DNA from: Pseudomonas viridiflava
GTDB lineage: Bacteria; Pseudomonadota; Gammaproteobacteria; Pseudomonadales; Pseudomonadaceae
DNA length: 64,000 nucleotides
Direction: 5' to 3'
NCBI RefSeq assembly: GCF_900602065.1
Contig: NZ_UWFN01000265.1
Span: 496,001 to 560,000, forward strand
Shown: positions 37,503-46,969 of the stretch, in pieces
Position numbering within the stretch: the stretch's first letter is position 1
Layout: each line of letters begins with the position of its first letter
Notes under the pieces: model-generated
What the model was told of the DNA's origin: nothing
Database searches by the model: none
What the model saw: only the letters and a program-made list of their open reading frames with translations
Position numbers and translations under genes: made by a program

Positions 37503-37941
37503 ACTTCAAGCGAAGACGCAGGCGCCGGTGGGTGTCCTGCGCCATGGCATCGCAAGGAATACAAATACCGCGTACCCCGTGCCATCTACCACCAGCCCCT
37601 TTACCCACAAGACGGAAGCGCAGCACGACAAACAGCGGCAGTGCCATGCTGTCCCGGCACAATTGCGCAGGCTGCCAGCCGTCCCGCTGACTCCACAGCT
37701 GCCAGCCCTCGGCATTGCGCCGCAGCCCGGTGAGCGCGGTGGGGCTTGAAAGCAGGATCGAGCCCGGTACAACCCAAAGGCAATGCGCCGTGCAAAGCGC
37801 GAGGCCAAGCAAAAATGCCCAACCAGGGACTGCGAGCATATAAAGAGCGATCAACGCCAGAAACTGAGCGATCCCGTACGCCACCAGCAACCCACGGGAG
37901 GTATGCCAATGGCATTCAAAATGATCACTTGGGCTGAACAC
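37471..37941 (-). CDS. ygfX: YgfX/CptA-like inner-membrane protein
   Basis: 156 residues with two adjacent hydrophobic helices (about 18-60) and the stretch [21 protein letters not shown] typical of YgfX. The start is a GTG at 37941 inside the end of sdhE (17-base overlap), the conserved sdhE-ygfX pair. E. coli YgfX was described as a toxin neutralised by SdhE, but that role is disputed; I would not call this a toxin-antitoxin pair. The C-terminus overlaps nadB on the other strand. Confidence 0.75.
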   Translation of the reverse strand: MFSPSDHFECHWHTSRGLLVAYGIAQFLALIALYMLAVPGWAFLLGLALCTAHCLWVVPGSILLSSPTALTGLRRNAEGWQLWSQRDGWQPAQLCRDSMALPLFVVLRFRLVGKGAGGRWHGVRGICIPCDAMAQDTHRRLRLRLKFSRRRWAAPE

Positions 37942-38179
37942 GATCCAGAATCATGCGAACCATGCGCTGTAACTCTGCGTCTTCAGATTCGCCACGCTGC
38001 ATGAACCAGCCGAACATGTCCTGATCTTCACAGGTCAGCAGGCGGCGATACAGGTCACGGTCTACATCATTGAGCGAGGGATAGACTTCCCGGACAAACG
38101 GTACCAACAGCACATCCAGTTCAAGCATGCCGCGGCGGCTGTGCCAGTAAAGGCGGTTGAGTTCGACGTCTTCGACCAT
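37925..38179 (-). CDS. sdhE: FAD assembly factor SdhE
   Basis: 84 residues from ATG 38179, preceded by GAGGAG; a longer open frame upstream crosses the ygfZ promoter region and is not credible. It carries the RGMLELD motif (RGxxE) needed to attach FAD to succinate dehydrogenase, plus [14 protein letters not shown]. It shares a transcript with ygfX and is divergent from ygfZ. Confidence 0.93.
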   Translation of the reverse strand: MVEDVELNRLYWHSRRGMLELDVLLVPFVREVYPSLNDVDRDLYRRLLTCEDQDMFGWFMQRGESEDAELQRMVRMILDRVQPK

Positions 38180-38322
38180 GGAGCGCTCCTCAAAATAGGC
38201 GGCGAGTATACAGCCGCGAGGCGTATCAGCGAACCGCACAATAGTCGCAGTAGTTTTCATGTACCCATTATCCGGACTCGGCACTATCATGTGCCCCAGA
38301 CTTTTTCCCGTTGCGATGACCC

Positions 38323-39264
38323 ATGGCCGACTCAGCTTTCTACTGCCCGCTTTCCCATGAAGGTGTTCTCGCCGTCCGCGGCGTTGATGCCAGCAAATTC
38401 CTGCAGGGCCAATTGACCTGCAATCTCGATTACCTGAACGAAGCCAGGGCCAGCCTTGGCGCCCGTTGCACGCAAAAGGGCCGCATGCAATCGAGCTTCC
38501 GTATTCTTCTTGAAGGCGACGGCTGCGTGCTGGCGATGGCCAGCGAGCTGATCGAGGCACAGCTGGCCGATCTGAAGAAGTACGCCGTGTTCTCCAAATC
38601 AAAACTGACCGATGAAAGTGCCTCCTGGGTGCGTTTCGGCCTGCACAATGGAGACGGAGCCCTGGTAAACCTGGGCCTCGATCTACCACAGGACACCGAT
38701 GCGGTTGTCCGCGCCAATGACCTCATCGCGGTCAGGGTCTCTCCCGCGCGAGCTGAGTTGTGGGTCCGCTCAGAGCATGCCGATGAAACTCAATCGCGTC
38801 TGGCTGCGCAGTTGAGTGAAGGCACGCTCAACGATTGGCAGTTAGGTCAGATTCGCGCAGGCATTGGCCAGGTATTCGGCACCACGCGCGAAGAGTTCAT
38901 CCCGCAGATGATCAACCTGCAAGCCGTCGGCGGTGTCAGCTTCAAGAAAGGCTGCTACACAGGCCAAGAAATCGTGGCCCGCATGCAGTATCTCGGCAAG
39001 CTCAAACGTCGCCTCTATCGTCTGACACTGGCGGATCAAGAGCTTCCCGAGCCGGGCACGGCCTTGTTTTCCCCAGTGCATGCCAGTGCTGTAGGCAACG
39101 TTGTTCTGGCGGCAAAGGCTGGGCGCGGTAGTGAGTTGCTGGCCGTTCTGCAGGCCGACGCTGTGGAAAACGGCCAGATTCAGCTTGGTTCACCAGAAGG
39201 TCCGGCCCTGCAACTGGCTGACTTGCCCTATACGCTGGACAGCAAACTCGAAACACAGCGCTGA
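38323..39264 (+). CDS. ygfZ: Folate-binding Fe-S cluster protein YgfZ
   Basis: 313 residues of the GcvT-like fold. The diagnostic motif [22 protein letters not shown] is present near residue 210 with its redox-active Cys. YgfZ helps maintain certain iron-sulfur enzymes in a folate-dependent way. Divergent from sdhE, which also serves a flavin/Fe-S enzyme. Confidence 0.93.
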   Translation: MADSAFYCPLSHEGVLAVRGVDASKFLQGQLTCNLDYLNEARASLGARCTQKGRMQSSFRILLEGDGCVLAMASELIEAQLADLKKYAVFSKSKLTDESASWVRFGLHNGDGALVNLGLDLPQDTDAVVRANDLIAVRVSPARAELWVRSEHADETQSRLAAQLSEGTLNDWQLGQIRAGIGQVFGTTREEFIPQMINLQAVGGVSFKKGCYTGQEIVARMQYLGKLKRRLYRLTLADQELPEPGTALFSPVHASAVGNVVLAAKAGRGSELLAVLQADAVENGQIQLGSPEGPALQLADLPYTLDSKLETQR

Positions 39265-39370
39265 TCCAGACGAACACCTTCACGCTGGAAATGTCTGCAT
39301 ATCTGTCCCGCCTCGTCACGCCCAGGGTGTGCCGAGGCGCGGGACTACCCAAACGCCCACGAGATGCGAC

Positions 39371-40192
39371 ATGAGCAAGATGGCTGAAGAGGTGCAAAGG
39401 AACTTGATCAAGGCAATCGATAGAGATGCCTTGTTCTTGCCTACCCTCCCTGAAGTAGCACTAAAGATTCGCCTCGCAGCCGAGAACACCGAAATCAGCG
39501 TTGCCGAGCTGAGTCGCGTGATTGGTAGCGATACCGCGCTTTCAGCACGCTTGATCAAGGTGGTGAACAGCCCCCTGCTGCGCCCCAACTTTGAGGTCAG
39601 CGACGTCAATACGGCGATCACCCGCCTGGGCGTCAACTACACCTGCAATCTTGCCATCGGGCTGGTGGTGGAACAGATGTTCCATGCCAAATCCGAAGTG
39701 GTAGAAAGCAAATTGCGCGAAATATGGAAACAAAGCCTGCAAGTCGCTGGCATCAGCTATGCACTCAGCTACCGGCGCTCGGAGCTCAAACCGGACAAGG
39801 CGACCCTGGCCGGGCTGATCCATTTGATTGGCGTGTTACCAATCCTGACCTACGCCGAAGATCACTTCGAGTTGCTATCGGATCCGGTCAGCCTCAACCA
39901 TGTCATTGAGGCTATCCACCCGGTCATCGGTGAACGATTGTTGCGCTCCTGGGACTTCCCCGAACCTTTGGCGAGTGTGCCCAAGAGCTTCCAGGACTTC
40001 ACTCGCGTATCGAAATCGGCGGATTACATCGACCTGGTTCAGATCGCGACGGTGCACATCTACCAAGGCACCGGGCATCCGTATAGCCAGATCGATATGA
40101 GCAGCCTCCCGGCATTCCATCAGTTGGGCCTGGACATGAGCGGCGGCCATTTGGGGGCCGAGATGGACGAAGCGAAGATGATGCTCTACTAG
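39371..40192 (+). CDS. HDOD-domain signalling protein
   Basis: 273 residues. LPTLPEVALKIRLAAENTEISVAELSRVIGSDTALSARLIKVVNSPL is the classic opening of an HDOD domain (about residues 18-65), the inactive relative of HD phosphohydrolases; no second domain is present. Such proteins act in regulation, often near c-di-GMP or phosphotransfer systems. ATG 39371 is used because similarity begins here; the open frame upstream overlaps ygfZ in another phase. Confidence 0.9.
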   Translation: MSKMAEEVQRNLIKAIDRDALFLPTLPEVALKIRLAAENTEISVAELSRVIGSDTALSARLIKVVNSPLLRPNFEVSDVNTAITRLGVNYTCNLAIGLVVEQMFHAKSEVVESKLREIWKQSLQVAGISYALSYRRSELKPDKATLAGLIHLIGVLPILTYAEDHFELLSDPVSLNHVIEAIHPVIGERLLRSWDFPEPLASVPKSFQDFTRVSKSADYIDLVQIATVHIYQGTGHPYSQIDMSSLPAFHQLGLDMSGGHLGAEMDEAKMMLY

Positions 40193-40220
40193 GGAGCAAT
40201 TCGCACGACGGACGTGAACC

Positions 40221-40316
40221 CTGCTGGAGCGAATTCATTCGCGAAGAGGCCGGTACATTCCATAGGAATCTAACGGCCTTAATACTGCATTCGCGGATGA
40301 ATTCACTCCCACACAG
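40221..40316. repeat. REP inverted pair (GCGAATTCATTCGCG type)
   Basis: ctggagcgaattcattcgcg and inverted cgcggatgaattcactccca flank a roughly 45-base centre, between the convergent HDOD and tctE genes. Confidence 0.8.
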
Positions 40317-40335
40317 ATCGCACATGCATCAAGGT

Positions 40336-41724
40336 CTATTGCGCTGCGATAAAACTCACCCGCACCTTCAACCCACCTGCAACACCATCATGGAGGCTGA
40401 TCTGCGCCAGGTGTGCGCGGCATATTTCGCCGACTATCGCCAATCCCAGACCCGATCCCTTGCCCTGCTGACGACTGCGGTAGAAGCGCTCGAATACCCG
40501 GTTGCGCTCTGCCTCAGGAATGCCCGGACCATCGTCCTCAACTTCGAGAACACCCGGCGCACTGACGCGCAGGATTACGTTGCCGCCCGATGGGGTGTGC
40601 GCCAGCGCGTTATCGATAAGGTTGCTCAACAGCTCATTGAGCAATGTAGGCTCGCCCTGTAGCCAGACCGGCTCATCCGCTTCGAGCGCAAGGGAGACGC
40701 CGTGGGCATGCGCCAGCGGAGCCATCGCCATACCCAGCTCGCGGGCTAACTGACTCAAGTCCAGAGTCTGCGCCCCACCCTCGGCAATGGCCCGGGCACC
40801 GTTTTCAATACGGGCCAACGACAATAACTGGTTAGCCAGATGGGTCAGGCGATCAGTCCCCTGCGCCGCAGCCTCAAGCGTAGTGCGCCAATGAGCGGGC
40901 TCGGGATCGCGCAACCCCAACTCAACCCGGGCCTTGAGTGCTGCCAGTGGCGTGCGCAACTCATGAGCCGCATCGGCAATAAACTGTGCTTGCCGCTCGA
41001 ACTGCTGCCGAAGACGCTCGGTAAAGTGATTCAGCGCGTTAACCAATGGGTGCAGCTCGTGCTGAACCTCGACCAGAGGCAAAGCCCGCAAATCATCCGG
41101 CTGCCGCGCTTCCACTTCGGCGCGCAAGCGTTCCAGAGGACGCAATGCCGCGCTGACTGTAAACCACACCAGCAACAATGCCCCCGCGCCCAACATGCCT
41201 AACCGCAGCAAGGTATCAGCCATCAAGCTGCGCGCCATGCTGACCCGAGCCTCTTCAGTCTCGGCGACGCGAATCTCGGCCATGCCGTTCATATTCGGTT
41301 CACTGACCGGTTTGAGCAGGCTCACCACACGCACCGATTGCCCTTGATAGCGCGCGGTATAAAAGCTGGCCAGCGCCGGGTAGTCATCCGTGCGCAGCGT
41401 GCCGGGGGGCGGGGGCGGCAGGTTTTCGTAGCCGGAGATCAGCTTTCGATTGATGTCATTGACCTGATAATAGATACGACCCGCACTGTCGTAAGCGAAG
41501 GTATCCAACGCGATGTAAGGCACATCGGCACTCAAGGTTCCATCACGCTGGGAGACCCCGGCAGCAATGGTTCGGGCCGAGGCCAACAAGGTTCGGTCGT
41601 ATGCAATGTCAGCAGCTTCCCGACCATTCCAGTAAGCGCTGAGACCGCTTGCCAGCATCAATACCGTGAGCAATACACCCAGATTCCACAGTAACCGCCA
41701 ACGCAGGCTGTTATGGCTGTTCAT
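40336..41724 (-). CDS. tctE: Sensor histidine kinase TctE-like
   Basis: 462 residues. Two membrane helices (about 12-32 and 165-188) bracket a periplasmic sensor domain. Phosphoacceptor helix with ADAAHELRTPLAALK, N-box LIDNALAHTPSGG and ATP lid DDGPGIPEAERNRVFERFYR. The best start is ATG 41724, which overlaps the response regulator end by 14 bases. Together with TctD it should sense tricarboxylates and control the divergent tctCBA genes. Confidence 0.9.
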   Translation of the reverse strand: MNSHNSLRWRLLWNLGVLLTVLMLASGLSAYWNGREAADIAYDRTLLASARTIAAGVSQRDGTLSADVPYIALDTFAYDSAGRIYYQVNDINRKLISGYENLPPPPPGTLRTDDYPALASFYTARYQGQSVRVVSLLKPVSEPNMNGMAEIRVAETEEARVSMARSLMADTLLRLGMLGAGALLLVWFTVSAALRPLERLRAEVEARQPDDLRALPLVEVQHELHPLVNALNHFTERLRQQFERQAQFIADAAHELRTPLAALKARVELGLRDPEPAHWRTTLEAAAQGTDRLTHLANQLLSLARIENGARAIAEGGAQTLDLSQLARELGMAMAPLAHAHGVSLALEADEPVWLQGEPTLLNELLSNLIDNALAHTPSGGNVILRVSAPGVLEVEDDGPGIPEAERNRVFERFYRSRQQGKGSGLGLAIVGEICRAHLAQISLHDGVAGGLKVRVSFIAAQ

Positions 41725-42388
41725 CACGGCTTTCCAGCAAATAGCCCAGACCGCGGAACGTCACGATCGCTACAGGATGCCCATCGAGCTTCTTGCGCAG
41801 TCGGTGCACATAGATTTCGATAGCATCAGCGCTGGCCTCTTCATCCAGACCAAAGACCTGAGAGGCCACTTGCTCCTTACTCATTACCCTGCCCGGCCGC
41901 GCTATCAATGCCTCTAGCACCGCCTGCTCCCTGGAGGTCAGGGTCAACAGTTCGTCGCCCAAAGTGAACCGCCGGGTATCCAGATCGTACGCCAGCACCC
42001 CACAACGCTGCTGCCGCTCGCCACCCAGCACACTGCGCCGCAGCAGCGCTTTGACTCGCGCTTCCAGCTCTGAAAGCTCGAAAGGTTTAGCCAGGTAATC
42101 GTCAGCCCCCAGATTAAGGCCATGAACGCGGTCCTTCACGTCACTGCGCGCCGTCAGCATCAGCACAGGCAGGTTCTTGCCCCGCCCGCGCAGCCGCGCC
42201 AGCACTTCAAAGCCATCCATGCGCGGCAAACCGACATCCAGGATGACGGCAGCATATTCTTCGCTGCTCAATGCCAGGTCAGCTGCAACACCATCGTGCA
42301 ATACGTCGACGGTCAACCCGGCCCCCTTCAAGGCCTGGGCGACGCTTTCGGCTAATTGCAGATGATCCTCAACGAGAAGAACACGCAT
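41711..42388 (-). CDS. tctD: Response regulator TctD-like
   Basis: 225 residues: receiver domain with the phosphoacceptor Asp in AVILDVGLPRMDGFEV, then an OmpR-type winged helix (TLTSREQAVLEALIARPGRVMSKEQV, IEIYVHRLRKKLDG). Divergent from the transporter genes across a 438-base region, which probably contains its binding sites. Overlaps the kinase gene. Confidence 0.92.
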   Translation of the reverse strand: MRVLLVEDHLQLAESVAQALKGAGLTVDVLHDGVAADLALSSEEYAAVILDVGLPRMDGFEVLARLRGRGKNLPVLMLTARSDVKDRVHGLNLGADDYLAKPFELSELEARVKALLRRSVLGGERQQRCGVLAYDLDTRRFTLGDELLTLTSREQAVLEALIARPGRVMSKEQVASQVFGLDEEASADAIEIYVHRLRKKLDGHPVAIVTFRGLGYLLESRDEQP

Positions 42389-42615
42389 CGACTTCTCCTG
42401 ATAGCGTGGCTTTTATGGAGACCGGAGTTTACAGGCGCGCCAGAGGCTGTGAAGCACTGAAACAAATCTAAACTCAATTTAGGTTGCCATTGAAAGGTAG
42501 CTGAAAGGTTTATGAAAGCTTCGCTGTTTAGCATCACGCAACTGCCGCTTTAGCGGACGTAAAGAAAAGCGCCGTGAGATGCGCTTTCACAATAAGAACA
42601 AGAACGGAGTCGACC

Positions 42616-42738
42616 ATGACACAGCCAATGTCCAGGGCACCCTCGCCCGTCTGCAGAACCTATCTCTACGCTTTCAGTTGCACGCATTTCATTGCGGGCA
42701 CACCTCCGTTTGCTTTCGATATTCATTCACTGCGATGA
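42616..42738 (+). CDS. Possible 40-aa leader or remnant peptide
   Basis: ATG 42616 is preceded by GGAG at six bases, a better ribosome site than many real genes here. It encodes MTQPMSRAPSPVCRTYLYAF and continues to a TGA that overlaps another ATG (42735) opening a 29-codon frame ending two bases before tctC. The peptide has no recognisable family. It might be a translated leader, the scar of a lost opdH, or chance. Confidence 0.25.
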   Translation: MTQPMSRAPSPVCRTYLYAFSCTHFIAGTPPFAFDIHSLR

Positions 42739-42801
42739 AGCACGTCCGGGCTGGCCTGTTTGTGGCCGCCCGTAAAACGAATCGAACACAGTTCTACATC
42801 C

Positions 42802-42812
42802 AAAAACAAAAA
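42802..42812 (+). promoter_or_regulatory. Crc/Hfq CA motif before tctC
   Basis: AAAAACAAAAA contains AANAANAA and ends three bases before the GGAG of tctC, the classic position for Hfq-Crc translational repression in Pseudomonas. Confidence 0.55.
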
Positions 42813-42826
42813 TCTGGAGACTGACC

Positions 42827-43810
42827 ATGACTTTATCCTTGCGTCGTGTCGCGCTGGCCGCGGGCTGCATGATGTTTGCCACGCAGCTGTTTGCGGCAGA
42901 CGAACCCAAGCGCCCTGAATGTATCGCCCCGGCTTCGCCTGGTGGTGGCTTCGACCTGACCTGCAAACTGGTACAGAGCGCGCTGATCAACGAAAAAATC
43001 CTCACCAAACCGATGCGTGTGACTTACATGCCCGGCGGCGTTGGTGCTGTGGCTTACAACGCAGTGGTCGCTCAGCGCCCTGCCGATGCCGGCACGCTGG
43101 TCGCCTGGTCCAGTGGTTCGTTGCTGAACCTGGCGCAAGGCAAGTTTGGCCGTTTCGATGAGAACGCCGTGCGCTGGCTTGCTGCGGTGGGCACCAGCTA
43201 TGGCGCAATCGCGGTGAAAAATGACTCGCCGTACAAAACCCTCGACGATCTGGTCAAGGCTCTTAAAGCCGACCCAAGCAAAGTCGTGATCGGTTCGGGC
43301 GGCACCGTGGGCAGCCAGGACTGGATGCAGACTGCGCTGATCGCCAAGGCAGCCGGTATCAACCCGCGCGACTTGCGTTATGTGGCACTCGAAGGCGGTG
43401 GTGAAATCGCAACCGCATTGCTCGGCGGCCACATTCAGGTGGGCAGTACCGACATCTCCGACTCGATGCCGCACATCCTCAGCGGCGACATGCGCCTGCT
43501 GGCCGTGTTCTCCGAGAACCGCCTGGACGAGCCGGAAATGAAAAACATTCCGACCGCCAAAGAACAAGGCTACGACATCGTCTGGCCAGTGGTTCGCGGC
43601 TTCTACCTCGGGCCAAAAGTCACCGACGCCGAATACGACTGGTGGAAAGCTGCGTTCGACAAGCTGCTGGCTTCGGAAGACTTCGCCAAACTGCGTGACC
43701 AGCGTGAACTGTTCCCGTTCGCCATGACCGGCGCAGAACTGGACACCTACGTGAAGAAACAGGTTGCTGACTACAAGACCCTGGCCAAGGAATTCGGCCT
43801 GATTCAGTGA
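42827..43810 (+). CDS. tctC: Tricarboxylate transporter substrate-binding protein TctC
   Basis: 327 residues with a signal peptide ending LFAADE and the Bug/TctC core (CIAPASPGGGFDLTCKLVQ, YMPGGVGAVAYNA). It captures citrate or related tricarboxylates in the periplasm and delivers them to TctAB. GGAG precedes the ATG. First gene of tctCBA; probably activated by the divergent TctDE pair and repressed by Crc. Confidence 0.92.
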   Translation: MTLSLRRVALAAGCMMFATQLFAADEPKRPECIAPASPGGGFDLTCKLVQSALINEKILTKPMRVTYMPGGVGAVAYNAVVAQRPADAGTLVAWSSGSLLNLAQGKFGRFDENAVRWLAAVGTSYGAIAVKNDSPYKTLDDLVKALKADPSKVVIGSGGTVGSQDWMQTALIAKAAGINPRDLRYVALEGGGEIATALLGGHIQVGSTDISDSMPHILSGDMRLLAVFSENRLDEPEMKNIPTAKEQGYDIVWPVVRGFYLGPKVTDAEYDWWKAAFDKLLASEDFAKLRDQRELFPFAMTGAELDTYVKKQVADYKTLAKEFGLIQ

Positions 43811-43871
43811 TCGATTGACTGACTAGTGGTTGCGTCTGCCTGCGCGGCAGCGCAACCCGGGAGTTTTCACC

Positions 43872-44330
43872 ATGGTGATCCAACGTATTTTCGCCGCAGT
43901 GCTATTGCTGCTGTGTGCTGGCCTGGCAGTAATGGCCTGGCCCTATCAGGCGCCGTTTTCCTACGAACCGGTTGGCCCCCGGGCATTCCCCCTGCTGATG
44001 CTCGGGTTGATGAGCCTGGCTTTGATTTACATGCTGTTCCGCCCGGCGCCCATTGTTCATACCGAAGAAGAGCCTCCACTGGACCGTGAAACCATCATCA
44101 AGATCGTCGCGTGCGTCGTCTTGCTGCTGATCTTCGCCGGGACTTTCGAACCGCTGGGTTTCATCCTCAGCAGCATTCTGATTGGCATCCCCATGGCGCG
44201 CCTGTATGGCGGCCGTTGGGTGCCAAGCGTGATCGTGGTGATTCTGATGAGCGTCGGCCTTTACCTGCTTTTCGATAAAGCCATGGACGTTCCGTTGCCC
44301 CTGGGCCTGCTCGACGTTCTGGAGAACTAA
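43872..44330 (+). CDS. tctB: Tricarboxylate transporter small membrane subunit TctB
   Basis: 152 residues from ATG 43872 (GGAG upstream). Four predicted membrane helices and the family segment EPVGPRAFPLLMLGLMSLALI. It pairs with TctA in the inner membrane. It ends three bases before tctA. Confidence 0.92.
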   Translation: MVIQRIFAAVLLLLCAGLAVMAWPYQAPFSYEPVGPRAFPLLMLGLMSLALIYMLFRPAPIVHTEEEPPLDRETIIKIVACVVLLLIFAGTFEPLGFILSSILIGIPMARLYGGRWVPSVIVVILMSVGLYLLFDKAMDVPLPLGLLDVLEN

Positions 44331-44333
44331 TCA

Positions 44334-45848
44334 ATGGATACTTTCAGCTATCTGGGCCAGGGCTTCGGCGTTGCATTGACGCCGTATAACCTCATTACTG
44401 CATTGTGCGGAACGTTGATCGGCACTGTCGTCGGGCTGTTGCCGGGCCTGGGCCCGATCAACGGTGTCGCGCTGTTGATCCCGATTGCCTTCGCACTGGG
44501 CCTGCCGCCGGAGTCCGCGCTGATTCTATTGGCAGCGGTTTATCTGGGTTGTGAATACGGCGGTCGGATCAGTTCGATCCTGCTGAACATCCCGGGTGAA
44601 GCATCGACCGTCATGACCACCCTCGACGGCTACCCGATGGCACGTCAGGGCCTGGCAGGCGTTGCTCTGTCACTGTCAGCATGGAGTTCGTTCATCGGTG
44701 CCTTTATCGCTACCTGCGGCATGGTGCTATTCGCGCCGCTGTTGGCGAAGTGGGCGATAGCCTTCGGACCCGCGGAGTATTTCGTGCTGATGGTCTTTGC
44801 CATTGTCTGCCTGGGCGGTATGGCAGGTGATCGTCCCGTCAAAACGTTTATTGCGGCGTTGATCGGTTTGTTTCTGTCGGCAGTCGGTATCGACGCCAAC
44901 AGCGGTGTTTATCGCTTTACCGGCGACAATATCCACCTCACTGACGGCATCCAGTTTGTGGTGTTGGTACTGGGCCTGTTCTCCATCAGCGAAATTCTGC
45001 TGTTGCTGGAAAAAACCCACCGTGGTCAGGAAGCCGTGCAGGCCACCGGGCGCATGCTGTTCAACCTCAAGGAAGCGGGCGCGGTGTTCGTGGTCAACAT
45101 CCGTTGCGGCTTGCTGGGCTTCATCATGGGCGTATTGCCAGGTGCCGGAGCAACGCTGGCCAGCGCCGTGGCGTACATGACCGAGAAGCGCATGGCAGGT
45201 GCCAGCGGCAAATTCGGCCAGGGCGACATGCGCGGTCTGGCAGCACCGGAAACCGCGATTGGCGCTTCGGCTTGCGGCGCACTGGTGCCCATGCTGACGC
45301 TGGGCGTACCGGGTTCGGGTACCACGGCGGTGATGATCGGCGCGCTGTCGCTGTACAACATCACTCCAGGTCCGATGCTGTTCCAACAGCAGCCAGATAT
45401 CGTCTGGGGCTTGATCGCTTCTTTGTTCATCGCCAACGTCATGCTGGTGATCCTCAACATCCCGATGATTCGTATCTTCACCCGCATCCTCAACGTGCCG
45501 AACTGGGCACTGGTGCCGGTAATCGCAATCATCACCGGGATTGGCGTCTACGCCGTCCACGCGACCACCTTTGACCTGTTCCTGATGGTCGGCATCGGTA
45601 TCTTCGGTTACATCCTGCGCAAGCTGGACTTCCCGCTGTCGCCGATCCTGCTGGGTTTCATCCTGGGCGGTTTGATGGAGCAGAACCTGCGTCGTGCACT
45701 GTCGATTTCCAACGGTGCGATGGAGATTCTATGGTCTAGCCCGATCACCATCGGTGTCTGGGTGCTGACCATTTTCATGCTGCTGTTCCCGATCATTCGT
45801 ATCTGGCGCAAGCGCTCTGCCCAACGCAGTGCTGCGACCAGTGTCTGA
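44334..45848 (+). CDS. tctA: Tricarboxylate transporter large membrane subunit TctA
   Basis: 504 residues, about twelve membrane helices. Conserved GLLPGLGPINGVALLIPIAF near the start and its mirror GVLPGAGATLASAVAYMTE, plus LTLGVPGSGTTAVMIGAL. It is the translocation subunit of the secondary tricarboxylate transporter. Confidence 0.95.
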   Translation: MDTFSYLGQGFGVALTPYNLITALCGTLIGTVVGLLPGLGPINGVALLIPIAFALGLPPESALILLAAVYLGCEYGGRISSILLNIPGEASTVMTTLDGYPMARQGLAGVALSLSAWSSFIGAFIATCGMVLFAPLLAKWAIAFGPAEYFVLMVFAIVCLGGMAGDRPVKTFIAALIGLFLSAVGIDANSGVYRFTGDNIHLTDGIQFVVLVLGLFSISEILLLLEKTHRGQEAVQATGRMLFNLKEAGAVFVVNIRCGLLGFIMGVLPGAGATLASAVAYMTEKRMAGASGKFGQGDMRGLAAPETAIGASACGALVPMLTLGVPGSGTTAVMIGALSLYNITPGPMLFQQQPDIVWGLIASLFIANVMLVILNIPMIRIFTRILNVPNWALVPVIAIITGIGVYAVHATTFDLFLMVGIGIFGYILRKLDFPLSPILLGFILGGLMEQNLRRALSISNGAMEILWSSPITIGVWVLTIFMLLFPIIRIWRKRSAQRSAATSV

Positions 45849-46875
45849 TCGACCCCTCAAAAGCTGGTGGGCAACACCGCTGGTCGGTCTGGCTGGCGGC
45901 TACCTCGCCAGCCTGGTCGGCTGGCCTCTTCCCTGGATGGTCGGCTCCCTATTGGCGATCATCCTTGTTCGCTGCCTGACTCCCTGGCAACTGGCGGAAA
46001 TACCCGGCGGCCGCAAATGCGGCCAATGGATTGTCGGCATCGGTATTGGCCTGCACTTCACCCCGGTGGTGATCGAGCAGGTCACCGCGCATTTCGGGCT
46101 GATTTTTCTCGCTGCACTGATCACCAGTATTTCCAGTGTGGTAGGCGTGTGGCTCATGCTTCGCACCGGAGAAGACCGCGCAACGGCGTTTTTCTCAAGC
46201 ATGCCCGGAGGCTCGGGAGAGATGGTCAACCTCGGAGCACGCAATGGCGCCATCCTCAGTAGCGTTGCCGCAGGGCAAAGCCTGCGGGTGCTGATGGTGG
46301 TACTTTGCGTTCCGGCCATTTTCAAATACCTGATGGGCGAAGGCACGCCGATTGTCCACGCCGGGAGCGTTAACTGGCTGTGGCTGGCGGTATTGTTCCC
46401 GCTGGGTGCGGCGGTGGCCTGGCTCTGGCAACGGTTGAAGCAACCGAATCCCTGGCTGTTCGGGCCGTTACTGGTCAGTGCAGTGATCAGTGTCAGTTTT
46501 GATCTGCATATTGGCCTACCGGACGGCAGCAGCCAGACCGGTCAGTGGCTGATCGGCAGTGGGCTGGGTTGCCACTTCAATCGTCAGTTCTTTCGTCGCG
46601 CACCGTCTTTCATGATCAGGACGCTGCTCGGGACTGCGCTGACCATGTCCATCGCCGCCCTCGCCGCATTTGCTCTGAGCACCGCGACTCATCTGGATCT
46701 GCGCTCACTGACCCTGGGCATGATGCCTGGCGGCATTGCGGAAATGAGCCTGACAGCCGAAGTCCTGCAACTCTCCGTGCCCTTGGTGACTGCGATGCAG
46801 GTGATGAGGTTGTTGTTCGTACTGTTTCTGGCTGAGCCGATTTTTCGGTATTGGGATCGGCGAGCTGGAGATTAA
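45841..46875 (+). CDS. AbrB/DUF family inner-membrane protein downstream of tctA
   Basis: About 344 residues with two repeats of a membrane module, each with a GG-rich motif (SSMPGGSGEMVNLGAR and GMMPGGIAEMSLTAEVL) typical of AbrB-type putative regulators or transporters. The GTG at 45841 overlaps the end of tctA; another GTG at 45829 is possible. The fixed link to tctCBA, also remembered from P. aeruginosa (PA0751), suggests a role in tricarboxylate use; the exact function is unknown. Confidence 0.75.
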   Translation: MSDRPLKSWWATPLVGLAGGYLASLVGWPLPWMVGSLLAIILVRCLTPWQLAEIPGGRKCGQWIVGIGIGLHFTPVVIEQVTAHFGLIFLAALITSISSVVGVWLMLRTGEDRATAFFSSMPGGSGEMVNLGARNGAILSSVAAGQSLRVLMVVLCVPAIFKYLMGEGTPIVHAGSVNWLWLAVLFPLGAAVAWLWQRLKQPNPWLFGPLLVSAVISVSFDLHIGLPDGSSQTGQWLIGSGLGCHFNRQFFRRAPSFMIRTLLGTALTMSIAALAAFALSTATHLDLRSLTLGMMPGGIAEMSLTAEVLQLSVPLVTAMQVMRLLFVLFLAEPIFRYWDRRAGD

Positions 46876-46881
46876 CGTTTT

Positions 46882-46955
46882 CTGTAGGAGCTGCCGAAGG
46901 CTGCGAAACGATTTCCATGTCACACCGCCTTCGCAGCCTTCGGCAGCTCCTACAA
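46882..46955. repeat. REP inverted pair
   Basis: ctgtaggagctgccgaaggc and inverted gccttcggcagctcctaca between the convergent AbrB-type and ung genes. Confidence 0.85.
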
Positions 46956-46969
46956 AAGATGAGATCTCA

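Larger units (their letters stand above)
42389..42826. other. Divergent tctD-tctC region
   Basis: No opdH-like porin gene is present, although P. aeruginosa has one at this position. The stretch contains a short frame with a good ribosome site (42616-42738) and an A-rich CA motif directly before the tctC ribosome site. Confidence 0.5.

Noticed and set aside
37471..38179. ygfX-sdhE as a toxin-antitoxin module
   Set aside because: SdhE is a flavinylation factor with an intact RGxxE motif, and the toxin claim for YgfX is disputed; sequence gives no support.
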